DNA of 64,000 nucleotides from Flavisolibacter nicotianae (GTDB taxonomy: Bacteria > Bacteroidota > Bacteroidia > Chitinophagales > Chitinophagaceae). The translations under genes were made by a program, and so were the position numbers. The notes beneath the pieces were generated by a model that did no database searches, was not told the origin of the DNA, and saw nothing but the letters and a program-made list of their open reading frames with translations. The stretch spans positions 248,001 to 312,000 of the forward strand of contig NZ_RBCI01000005.1 of NCBI RefSeq assembly GCF_003628535.1, written 5' to 3'. Of the stretch, positions 33,747 to 41,467 are shown in pieces. The stretch's first letter is position 1, and every line of letters begins with the position of its first letter.

Positions 33747-33955
33747 TGTTTTTTATTTTGGTTTGTGAATGACACGAAGTCTTCATTTTGAGGGGCCGGA
33801 AGCGGGTGGCAGAACGAAAAATTCAGAGGAGGACGGAGTATGGCATGCGTTCCGGTATGAGTAAATACCCGGCCTCGAAATGTAACCGGTACCTGTCGAT
33901 CCTTTTTCCATTTTGGTTTTGCCGAATGCCCGTGTCTATTTACTAGGAATGCGAC

Positions 33956-33977
33956 AACTGCAGGAAAAACTGCAGTT
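33956..33977 (+). promoter_or_regulatory. Hairpin just upstream of the ThuA start
   Basis: AACTGCAG (33956-33963) and CTGCAGTT (33970-33977) form a perfect 8-bp stem with loop GAAAAA, 8 nt before the ATG at 33986. It could be an mRNA stem near the ribosome site or a DNA operator. Confidence 0.45.
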
Positions 33978-33985
33978 TTGTTTCC

Positions 33986-34807
33986 ATGAAAACGATGTTG
34001 TTCGCCTTGTTTATCCTGGTTGGCACCGGCTCTGCCGTAGAGGCCCAGAAGGGCAAGCCTTTGTTTAAGGTTTTGGGGTTTTACACAGCCCGGGAAGACC
34101 CCGCCCACATCAGCTTTGTTCACGAGGCCAATACGTGGTTTGCAAAAATGGCCGCCCAACACCGGTTTCAATATGATTCAACAAAGGATTGGAGTCGGCT
34201 AAACAGCAAGGTTCTTGCATCGTACCAGGTCGTCGTTTTTCTGGACACCCGTCCTGATTCGCTGCCGCAAAGAGAGGCTTTTGAAAACTACATGAAAGCA
34301 GGCGGCGCCTGGATGGGATTTCATTTTTCGGCCTTTGCGCTGACGCCATCAGCCTATCCGCAAAACTGGTCCTGGTACCACGAAACATTTTTGGGCTCCG
34401 GTGAATACCGCAGCAACACCTGGCGCCCCACGGCGGCACAGCTGCGGGTGGAACGAAAGCGGCATCCTGCGACAAAAGGACTACCCGCCCTGTTTGCCTC
34501 TTCTCCCAACGAATGGTACCGGTGGAAAATCGACCTGCGTAAGAACAAAGACATCGACGTGCTTCTTTCGATCGATGCTTCCAGTTTTCCGCTGGGCACG
34601 GGACCGAAACCATCCGAAATCTGGCAAGGCGGGGATTATCCCGTGGTGTGGACAAACAAGCGCTTTCACATGGTTTATTTCAATATGGGACACAACGATA
34701 TGGACTACGAAAACAAAACCAACCGCGAGTTGTCGCACACCTTCCATAACCACTGGCAGGACAGGCTGGTGCTGAATGCATTGTTATGGTTGGGAAAAGA
34801 CAGATAA
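33986..34807 (+). CDS. ThuA domain protein (trehalose-utilisation type), secreted
   Basis: This 273-residue protein has a short signal peptide (TMLFALFILVGTGSAVEA). The ThuA fold, related to class I glutamine amidotransferases, is shown by FKVLGFYTAREDPAHISF, YQVVVFLDTRPDSLPQ, and AFENYMKAGGAWMGFHFSAF. PSNEWYRW-type and YPVVWTNKRFHMVYFNMGHN segments match the C-terminal half. The usual catalytic Cys of glutaminases is absent, as in ThuA generally. In Bacteroidota such proteins are secreted and often accompany carbohydrate oxidation (3-keto-sugar) genes. Here the following gene is an MFS transporter. A sugar-related role is likely, but the activity is unknown. Confidence 0.88.
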   Translation: MKTMLFALFILVGTGSAVEAQKGKPLFKVLGFYTAREDPAHISFVHEANTWFAKMAAQHRFQYDSTKDWSRLNSKVLASYQVVVFLDTRPDSLPQREAFENYMKAGGAWMGFHFSAFALTPSAYPQNWSWYHETFLGSGEYRSNTWRPTAAQLRVERKRHPATKGLPALFASSPNEWYRWKIDLRKNKDIDVLLSIDASSFPLGTGPKPSEIWQGGDYPVVWTNKRFHMVYFNMGHNDMDYENKTNRELSHTFHNHWQDRLVLNALLWLGKDR

Positions 34808-34914
34808 AAATTGCAGCACAGCCATAACAGAATCTAATTCTTCTTCTAGCCAGGCCGGAAACAACCGGTTGGCCGCGGGTTAAAAATCCTTTCGATTTGC
34901 CAGCGGTGAGGGTC

Positions 34915-34922
34915 TATTTTTG
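34915..34922 (+). promoter_or_regulatory. -7 promoter element TATTTTTG for the MFS gene
   Basis: TATTTTTG fits the Bacteroidota -7 consensus TANNTTTG exactly, 17 bp before the ATG at 34940. A well-spaced TTG/TTTG -33 element is not clear (a TTTG occurs 15 bp upstream, closer than usual), so only the -7 part is supported. Confidence 0.55.
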
Positions 34923-34939
34923 CCATCTGAAAAAAAACT

Positions 34940-36172
34940 ATGACAAAGATTGCGAAAGACGAGGTTCTGCAAATGACAACCAGTGGCACAGGGGGAACTG
35001 TTTTTCCCATCCTGCTCACCATTAGCTTTTCGCATCTGCTCAACGATACGATCCAGTCGCTGATCCCTTCGATTTATCCCCTGGTAAAAGACTCGTTTCA
35101 TTTATCTTTTGCCCAAGTGGGCCTTATTACGCTGGTGTTTCAGTTGGCGGCTTCGCTGCTGCAACCCTTCGTCGGTTATTATACCGATAAAAAACCACAG
35201 CCGTTTTCATTGGCATCGGGTATGGGCTTTACGTTACTGGGTTTGGTGTGCCTCGCATTTGCCGGCAGGTTTGCCTTTGTCCTGCTTTCTGTCGGGATGA
35301 TTGGAATTGGCTCTTCGGTTTTCCACCCGGAAGCATCGAAAGTTGCCTACATGGCATCCGGTGGCCGTCGTGGGCTGGCCCAATCCATTTTCCAGGTTGG
35401 CGGTAATGCAGGCAGTGCTATCGGCCCCCTGCTGGCGGCTCTCATCATTGTACCCTTTGGCCAATCGAGTATTGCCTGGTTTTCGGTGCTGGCACTTTTG
35501 GCCATCTCTATTTTGATCGGTGTTGGCAAATGGTACCAGCAGAACATGCACCGGATACGGCCTAAAAAAGCAGTGTCGTCTATTGATCAAGCTGGCAATC
35601 TTCCGCGGGGACGGGTTGCACTTTCCATTGGCATATTGCTGGTGCTGATTTTCTCCAAATATTTCTACCTCGCCAGCATGAGCTCCTACTTTACGTTTTA
35701 CCTCATTGATAAATTTCACCTTTCCGTACAAAACTCGCAACTGCACCTGTTTGCCTTTTTGTTTGCGACGGCAGTCGGTACATTTTTAGGCGGCCCGCTG
35801 GGCGATCGTTTCGGCCGTAAATACGTGATTTGGTTTTCCATCCTGGGTGCTGCCCCCTTTACACTCTTGCTTCCGCATGCAAACCTTCTCTGGACAACCG
35901 TTCTAAGTGTCATTATCGGTTTTGTGCTGGCATCCGCCTTCTCGGCCATTCTGGTGTATGCACAGGAACTGCTGCCGGGAAAAGTCGGAATGGTATCGGG
36001 TTTGTTCTTTGGTTTTGCATTTGGAATGGGTGGCCTGGGATCGGCGCTCCTGGGTGCGCTGGCCGATCGAACCAGCATTGGATTTGTTTACCAGGTTTGC
36101 GCTTACCTGCCTTTGATCGGTTTGTTAACGGCGTTTCTGCCCAACATCGGGGTCAAAAAAGATGTCGGGTAG
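34940..36172 (+). CDS. MFS transporter, fosmidomycin resistance (Fsr) type
   Basis: This 410-residue membrane protein has 12 predicted helices. The Fsr signature is visible at the N-terminus: LLTISFSHLLNDTIQSLIP, IYPLVKDSFHLSFAQVGL, and VGYYTDKKPQPFSL. GIGSSVFHPEASKVAYMASG and the second-half loop GPLGDRFGRKYVIW are the other conserved MFS loops. E. coli Fsr exports fosmidomycin; relatives export various small molecules, so the true substrate here is open. A -7 element lies directly upstream, and it seems to be its own transcription unit. Confidence 0.9.
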   Translation: MTKIAKDEVLQMTTSGTGGTVFPILLTISFSHLLNDTIQSLIPSIYPLVKDSFHLSFAQVGLITLVFQLAASLLQPFVGYYTDKKPQPFSLASGMGFTLLGLVCLAFAGRFAFVLLSVGMIGIGSSVFHPEASKVAYMASGGRRGLAQSIFQVGGNAGSAIGPLLAALIIVPFGQSSIAWFSVLALLAISILIGVGKWYQQNMHRIRPKKAVSSIDQAGNLPRGRVALSIGILLVLIFSKYFYLASMSSYFTFYLIDKFHLSVQNSQLHLFAFLFATAVGTFLGGPLGDRFGRKYVIWFSILGAAPFTLLLPHANLLWTTVLSVIIGFVLASAFSAILVYAQELLPGKVGMVSGLFFGFAFGMGGLGSALLGALADRTSIGFVYQVCAYLPLIGLLTAFLPNIGVKKDVG

Positions 36173-36565
36173 ATGGGGTTATCCGGAAACGATCGCATCT
36201 GTCGATTGGCTGCAACTAAAATTGTCTACGGACTGAAAACTGAACGTTATGCTCTTGCTGTAACGGTGGCACATTGGCTCGATTGCATTTCTTCTTTGCA
36301 GATCCGATCACCTCACAGGATAAAATTAAATCGGTGGAAAAACCGATGATGCCGCCTCCCGTTTTCTGTTAATGTTCGGCAGCGACAGGTTGCTTCTCTT
36401 TAGAATAACCTACCTTCAATGAACACGGGAAGACTGCCGAAATTGGTGTTTGAATACATGGGCTAAATCAATTGTTTTGGTGTCGGAGTTCAAATAGAAA
36501 GTCTGTTTCCCTCATAGTTTCCATTTTTGCAGCGTTTTTCCTGCAGTCTCGAATTCAACTTATGT
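36173..36565. other. Upstream region of the desaturase gene
   Basis: This 393-bp gap contains a small hairpin ATCGGT-N6-ACCGAT (36330-36347) and, at 36523-36530, CATTTTTG, which matches the -7 consensus in 7 of 8 positions, 35 bp before the start codon. No coding frame was seen. The long leader would fit regulation, for example by temperature or lipid state, but nothing proves it. Confidence 0.4.
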
Positions 36566-37654
36566 ATGTCAGCGAAAATAAAATTTAACAACAACAACCC
36601 TATTTTCTTCCAATCCTTAAAAAAGGCCGTTGACTCCTACTTCGAAAACAGGGGAATCAGAAAATCGGGGAATTGGAAGCTGTATAGCAAAGCAATTATC
36701 GTCATTTCCTTATCGATTGCCGTGTACCTGTTTCTCCTGTTGGGGACGTACGCATGGTGGCTCGGCATCCTGCTTTCAGTTTTGCTCGGGCTTGCGCTGA
36801 TCAGCACAGCGTTCAACGTTATGCATGATGCCTGCCATAAAAGCTTTTCCAGTAAAAAATGGGTTAACAACCTCATGGGCCTAACGATGAATGCATTGGG
36901 CGGCAATGCGTTTCTCTGGAAGATCAAACACAATATCATTCACCACACCTATACGAATATCGACGGCGTGGATGATGATTTGGCGAATGGTTCACTGCTT
37001 CGCCTTTGTGTGACGCAGAAGTGGCGGCCGCTTCACCGGTTTCAACACCACTATATGTTCTTTCTTTATGCGGTCAGTTCCATTGCATGGATGCTGGTGT
37101 TCGACTTCGTCAAGTACTTTTCCCTAAAGATCCACACCACTTCTATCAGCCGGATAGAACTAAAAGAACATATCATTTTCTGGGTCAGCAAACTGTTGTA
37201 TGTTTTCTTTTACGGACTCGTGCCGATCTATTTTGTGGGCTGGCAGGCCTGGCTTACCGGCTTCCTGCTCGTTCATATCACTATGGGTCTTGTGATGTCT
37301 GTTATTTTTCAATTGGCACATGTGGTGGAAAAAACTAGTTTTTATACCACGGAAGAACAAGCGGGTTTGCCCAGTGCAGCCTGGGCCGAACACGAAATCA
37401 TGACGACAACAGACTTTGCCCAAAAAAACAAATGGCTTTCCTGGTTCATCGGCGGCCTTAACTTCCAGGTGGAGCATCATCTATTTCCAACCGTTTCACA
37501 TATTCATTATCCGGCACTGAGCGAAATCGTAAGGGAACAGTGTCAAAAATTTTCACTTCCCTATCACTGTTATCCCACTATGCGACAGGCCATTGCTTCG
37601 CATGTACGACTGATGAAACAGTTGGGGAAAAACGTCTTTCAGCTGTCGGCCTGA
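36566..37654 (+). CDS. Membrane fatty acid desaturase (acyl-lipid / linoleoyl-CoA desaturase type)
   Basis: The ATG at 36566 gives 362 residues; the frame can be extended only through a TTG codon. The three di-iron histidine boxes are present: HDACH (residues 87-91), HNIIHH (about 121-126), and QVEHH (301-305) followed by LFPTVSHIHY. Two hydrophobic regions each supply two membrane helices. The QxxHH third box marks the front-end / acyl-lipid group, but no cytochrome b5 domain is fused. The enzyme introduces a cis double bond into membrane fatty acids using oxygen and ferredoxin or a b5-like donor. It probably adjusts membrane fluidity. Confidence 0.93.
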   Translation: MSAKIKFNNNNPIFFQSLKKAVDSYFENRGIRKSGNWKLYSKAIIVISLSIAVYLFLLLGTYAWWLGILLSVLLGLALISTAFNVMHDACHKSFSSKKWVNNLMGLTMNALGGNAFLWKIKHNIIHHTYTNIDGVDDDLANGSLLRLCVTQKWRPLHRFQHHYMFFLYAVSSIAWMLVFDFVKYFSLKIHTTSISRIELKEHIIFWVSKLLYVFFYGLVPIYFVGWQAWLTGFLLVHITMGLVMSVIFQLAHVVEKTSFYTTEEQAGLPSAAWAEHEIMTTTDFAQKNKWLSWFIGGLNFQVEHHLFPTVSHIHYPALSEIVREQCQKFSLPYHCYPTMRQAIASHVRLMKQLGKNVFQLSA

Positions 37655-37849
37655 GTGGTCATCCTGACATTGTTTATCAGAAAGGCCAGGCCTCGTTTTG
37701 TTCATCCCGTTAGCAGGTTGCGGAAATATATGAAGGTAGTCGCCCCGTTCGCGGTCAAAAACAGTGAACAGATTTTCCTCCTGTATGATATGCTCCGGCG
37801 GATTCGGGTTTTTGAAGACAAGCGAATAAACACCGCTGCGTACTCTTCC

Positions 37850-38308
37850 TTACTCTGCCACAACCAGGGCTTGCGGCGCGGCCTGTTTTATGCGGGTCAT
37901 CAGCCATTCCAGTTGCTTTTGTGTTTGCGCATCAAACTGCTCACAGGCAAGTTCCAACTCCTTGTCGCGCAAAGACCGGGCAGCCTGCAATAAAACCACC
38001 CAGCACAATTGCACCTCGTTGGCCAGTAACCAGAGGTCATGAAGGTCCCTGACAAGAGCCAAACTTCCCGACCTTGGCTGGCTGAACAAGCTTCGTTTCA
38101 GGTTGTCCGGTTCTTTGCTTTTGTCCTCGGAATACCGTTTGATGAACGGCTGAAGATTCAAAACATGATTTGCCGACCATGAGCTTAATTTTTGGCACAT
38201 CTGGTAAACGTCGGGTTCCGCAGCATGGTGCTTGCTGACCTTTTCAAATGCTTCCGCCAGGTCTTTTTCACTTTCGTGAACCAGTCCGATGTAGTTTCCA
38301 ATATGCAT
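37850..38308 (-). CDS. Small helical protein coupled to the molybdopterin oxidoreductase
   Basis: This 152-residue protein has no signal peptide or membrane span. It is strongly helical with a four-helix-bundle look (MHIGNYIGLVHESEKDLAEAFEKVSKHHAAEPDVYQMCQK ... SLRDKELELACEQFDAQTQKQLEWLMTRIKQAAPQALV, described here in parts only). His9-type and later HH and E residues recall ferritin/hemerythrin-like bundles, but no clear metal motif can be assigned. Its start lies 2 bp after the stop of the preceding molybdopterin oxidoreductase gene, so it is co-translated and likely a partner or maturation factor. I do not recognise a named family. Confidence 0.7.
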   Translation of the reverse strand: MHIGNYIGLVHESEKDLAEAFEKVSKHHAAEPDVYQMCQKLSSWSANHVLNLQPFIKRYSEDKSKEPDNLKRSLFSQPRSGSLALVRDLHDLWLLANEVQLCWVVLLQAARSLRDKELELACEQFDAQTQKQLEWLMTRIKQAAPQALVVAE

Positions 38309-38310
38309 GT

Positions 38311-40677
38311 TTAGTGAATTATTTTTTCTTTGATGGATTCAAGGAGAGTACCGGCTTTTTCCAGAAGCGATGGCTTGCCTTCGCCGGTTATCCTGGAAAT
38401 TTTGACAGCCGCGTATTTGTAGTGCGGTTGTTTGCTCACGGGGTCCCATTCGGAAAGGGTCAGTTCATTGGCAGCCCTTGCCCTTTCAGAATCATCCCAA
38501 TAACCATAGTGGAAAGGAATGAATGCCGTACCGGGTGATATTCCACCCAGGCGTGCTACCACCTCGATGTGTCCACGCCGGGATTCTACTTTTACCAATT
38601 CCCCGTCGCTGATCCCGAGTTGAGCCGCATCTTCATGGGCCATTTGCACATAGGCGTCGGGAGCGGCATCCTGCAAGGCCTTCGACCGACCGGTTTTTGT
38701 TCGTGTATGAAAATGGTAAACCACGCGACCTGTCGTTAACCAAAACGGATAGTCATCATCGGGCTGTTCGTGTGGCGGCTCGTAGGCAGCCGGCCGCAAA
38801 AAAGCCCTGCCTTGCGGGTCGGCGGCCTTGTATTGTTCCGGTGTGTATTCGGCCCCGGTTGTCATGTCATGGCCGAAGGTTTCGCAGTCGTCTGCCGATG
38901 TATGAAACACGCCGTCCGTATACAATCTTTCGCAACCCTCCGGGTAGTTGTCGTTGCAAGGCCACTGGATGCCATTTTTGCTAAGAAGCTTCTCATAGCT
39001 CATTCCGGAATAATCGCAAGGTCGTCCCTTTGAACATTGTTTCCAGCCTTCAAAAGCTTCTTCGGGTTTCGTCCACTTGACGAGGGGTGCGCCATCCTTG
39101 TCTTTAAATTCCATGCGCCGGGCATAGTCCACCCAAATGTCAAAGTCAGACTTTGCCTCCCCGGGCGGTTCCACGGCCTTTTGCGTGATGTGCACCGTGC
39201 GATCGACATTGGTGAAACAACCCGTCTTTTCACCCCAAATGGCTGTGGGCAAAACGACATCGGCCAGCGCCGCCGTTTCAGTCAGGAATGCATCCTGCAC
39301 CACGACAAATAAATCTTCTTTGGAAAGGATCTTTCGCACCTGTGCCAGGTCCGGCAGGGACACAGCCGGGTTTGTGGCACTAATCCACAACAGCTTTATA
39401 GAACCTTGTTCTGCATACCGCCAGATCTGCATGGCATGTGTTGGCGGCGCCCAGTGCGGAATGATATACGGGTCAACGTTCCATAGTTTCGCCAGCTCCT
39501 CGATATGCTCCCGGTTATCCCAGTTGCGGAATCCCGGTAAATCCCCGTCCGCGCCGGTCTCTCTTGTATTTTGAGCAGTCGGCTGCCCGTTCATCTGGTA
39601 AATGCCGCAGCCCGGCTTGCCAATCAGACCGCGGATCAGGTGCAAATTGTTGATCTGAACCGCAGCTGCCGTTGCCTGCATGGACTGATAAACGCCCTGC
39701 AAGGCGGTTGATAAAAGAGTGGAGGACGAACCCACTATTTTTGCTGCCTTTCGTAAATCGCCAGCCGGAATGCCGGCTACATTTTCGACCAGTTCGGGAG
39801 TCCATTCCGACACAACTTTTTTCAGTTCTTCGTATCCAACGGTGTGTTTGTCGATAAAGTCCTTGTCAATCGTACCGCCTTCGATCACCAGGTGTAAAAG
39901 CCCGTTAAGCACAGGCACGTTTGTGCCCAGCCGTGGTTGCAGGTGAACCGTCGCTTTTTCAGCGGTGTACGTTTTGCGCGGATCAATCACAACCAACTGG
40001 GGTGGATTGGGCCCGGCGAGCCGGTCTAAAATCCGTGTCCACAAAACCGTTTGGGTGGACGCCATGTTGTGGCCAACAAGAAGAATGGCTTCCGTGGTAT
40101 CAATATCCGTATAACTGCCGGGTTGCCCGTCGCTGCCAAATGACAATTTTAATGCTGCGGCCGACGTTGCCGTGCACAGCCGGGTATTTCCATCCATATG
40201 CGGTGTTCCCAAACCGGCCTTCCCGATGATGCCAAGCGTATAGTATTCTTCCAGTAACAACTGTCCGCTTGTGTAAAATCCAATGGCACCAGCCGTGTGT
40301 TTTCTTTTGATCTCTTTTGTTTTGGCAACGATAAGCGACATGGCTTCATCCCAGGAAGATTCTACCAACACGCCTTTTTTTCGGATCAGTGGTTTTGTCA
40401 GGCGATCCGCACTGTTATTGGCCACCCATCCGTGAAGGCCTTTGGGTCCCAGCCGCCCGTGATTCACACGGTCGTCCGCCCGTCCGCGAACCCCGACAAT
40501 ACGTCCTTCTTTCACACCAATTTCAAGTCCACAACCATTCGAACAAAGCACACAGGCCGACTGTACCCAGGTGTCGGGTTGCTCTGCCAGTTGCATATCG
40601 ATGCGTTCGGGCCAAGTACCTATGTAGGGAGTCCGCGGGCCCCAAATGTCTACAATGCTGTTTCGACTTTGTTCCAT
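38311..40677 (-). CDS. Molybdopterin oxidoreductase (NasA/NapA-like) lacking the fourth Fe-S cysteine
   Basis: This 788-residue protein has no Tat signal, so it is cytoplasmic. The N-terminal Fe-S domain has CVLCSNGC (Cys42, Cys45, Cys49). Where the fourth ligand is expected the sequence reads GRLGPKG, with Gly77 (codon at 40447-40449, read on the minus strand). NTRLCTATSAAAL supplies Cys168, the likely molybdenum ligand, as in assimilatory and periplasmic nitrate reductases. MGD-binding segments include ILLVGHNMASTQ and VLPTAIWGEKTGCFTN, and the C-terminal dinucleotide-binding domain begins with DYPFWLTTGRVVYHFHT. No nitrite reductase or nitrate transporter gene is in the window, so nitrate is not assured as substrate. 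It forms a pair with the small helical gene at 37850-38308. Confidence 0.88.
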   Translation of the reverse strand: MEQSRNSIVDIWGPRTPYIGTWPERIDMQLAEQPDTWVQSACVLCSNGCGLEIGVKEGRIVGVRGRADDRVNHGRLGPKGLHGWVANNSADRLTKPLIRKKGVLVESSWDEAMSLIVAKTKEIKRKHTAGAIGFYTSGQLLLEEYYTLGIIGKAGLGTPHMDGNTRLCTATSAAALKLSFGSDGQPGSYTDIDTTEAILLVGHNMASTQTVLWTRILDRLAGPNPPQLVVIDPRKTYTAEKATVHLQPRLGTNVPVLNGLLHLVIEGGTIDKDFIDKHTVGYEELKKVVSEWTPELVENVAGIPAGDLRKAAKIVGSSSTLLSTALQGVYQSMQATAAAVQINNLHLIRGLIGKPGCGIYQMNGQPTAQNTRETGADGDLPGFRNWDNREHIEELAKLWNVDPYIIPHWAPPTHAMQIWRYAEQGSIKLLWISATNPAVSLPDLAQVRKILSKEDLFVVVQDAFLTETAALADVVLPTAIWGEKTGCFTNVDRTVHITQKAVEPPGEAKSDFDIWVDYARRMEFKDKDGAPLVKWTKPEEAFEGWKQCSKGRPCDYSGMSYEKLLSKNGIQWPCNDNYPEGCERLYTDGVFHTSADDCETFGHDMTTGAEYTPEQYKAADPQGRAFLRPAAYEPPHEQPDDDYPFWLTTGRVVYHFHTRTKTGRSKALQDAAPDAYVQMAHEDAAQLGISDGELVKVESRRGHIEVVARLGGISPGTAFIPFHYGYWDDSERARAANELTLSEWDPVSKQPHYKYAAVKISRITGEGKPSLLEKAGTLLESIKEKIIH

Positions 40678-40938
40678 ATTGCTTTGCGTGTTTGAAGACG
40701 GTGAACGAATGAGGTGGCGTGCTAACGATTCATTTCCTCAAAACACGGGCCAGCCGGAAACCATAAAAATGGCATGGCAGAGTTGGACACTACTGTTTTT
40801 CCTGTTTGCTTCCTCTCGGACTGATTCACCAAATCTGTTCATGATGTCAGGTAATGCGATTGTTTAATATGATAATTATTTTATGTATTTTAACCGACAG
40901 TCTGCTTATTTATCGTTTCACCTTTTAAATTCTACAAG

Positions 40939-41406
40939 ATGCTGAAAATTGAAATCATTGGGATCGATGATCAAACAGGTAATTTATTGATCGAAGTGGA
41001 TGATAAACCAAACAATGGGAACAGCCAGGTCGTAAAAGGTGATATTGTTCAGTGGAAAGTGAGGCCGGGCTGCGGCGTGAATTCGATCGTGAACATCACA
41101 CGGAAATCAATTATTGGAAGCACCGATATTTTTTCATCGAATCCTCCCCGCTCGCAGAATGCCCAGAATACATTTTGGAAAGCAACGGCAAATGTTCATT
41201 CCAGTGATTACGATGTTTATATCTATGAAATCGATTGGCTGAAAGATGGCAGTTCGGAAGTGAAAAAATTCGATCCGATTATTTCAATCAAACCGACAAC
41301 GCTGGGGCTGTTTTATTTCCTGCTTTTACCGGTGACAGCTTTTTGCGCGTTTTCTGCAATGCATTTAATGTTGAGAAAAAAGAAAAAAAAAGGATGGCCT
41401 TTTTAA
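40939..41406 (+). CDS. Hypothetical protein with a C-terminal membrane anchor
   Basis: This 155-residue protein has a soluble beta-rich N-terminal part (MLKIEIIGIDDQTGNLLIEV, GDIVQWKVRPGCGVNSIVNI) that looks like a small sandwich resembling inclusion-body (AidA/PixA) proteins. A single hydrophobic helix near residues 120-142 (LFYFLLLPVTAFCAFSAMHL) follows, then a KKKKK tail, so the bulk would face the cytoplasm under the positive-inside rule. It is 61 bp upstream of a sensor kinase on the same strand, possibly co-transcribed. The function is unknown to me. Confidence 0.65.
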   Translation: MLKIEIIGIDDQTGNLLIEVDDKPNNGNSQVVKGDIVQWKVRPGCGVNSIVNITRKSIIGSTDIFSSNPPRSQNAQNTFWKATANVHSSDYDVYIYEIDWLKDGSSEVKKFDPIISIKPTTLGLFYFLLLPVTAFCAFSAMHLMLRKKKKKGWPF

Positions 41407-41467
41407 CCTGTCGGGTATGCAACCTTCTGCCGCCGCAGCACTTTATTTCTTCTATCAAATCACCTTC

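Noticed and set aside
37655-37993. A 112-residue plus-strand open frame after the desaturase gene
   Set aside because: It runs antisense over the small helical gene, which has better coding character and tight coupling to the molybdoenzyme.
38311-40677. Nitrate assimilation operon
   Set aside because: No nitrite reductase, nitrate transporter or siroheme gene is adjacent; the nitrate reductase label is by similarity only.
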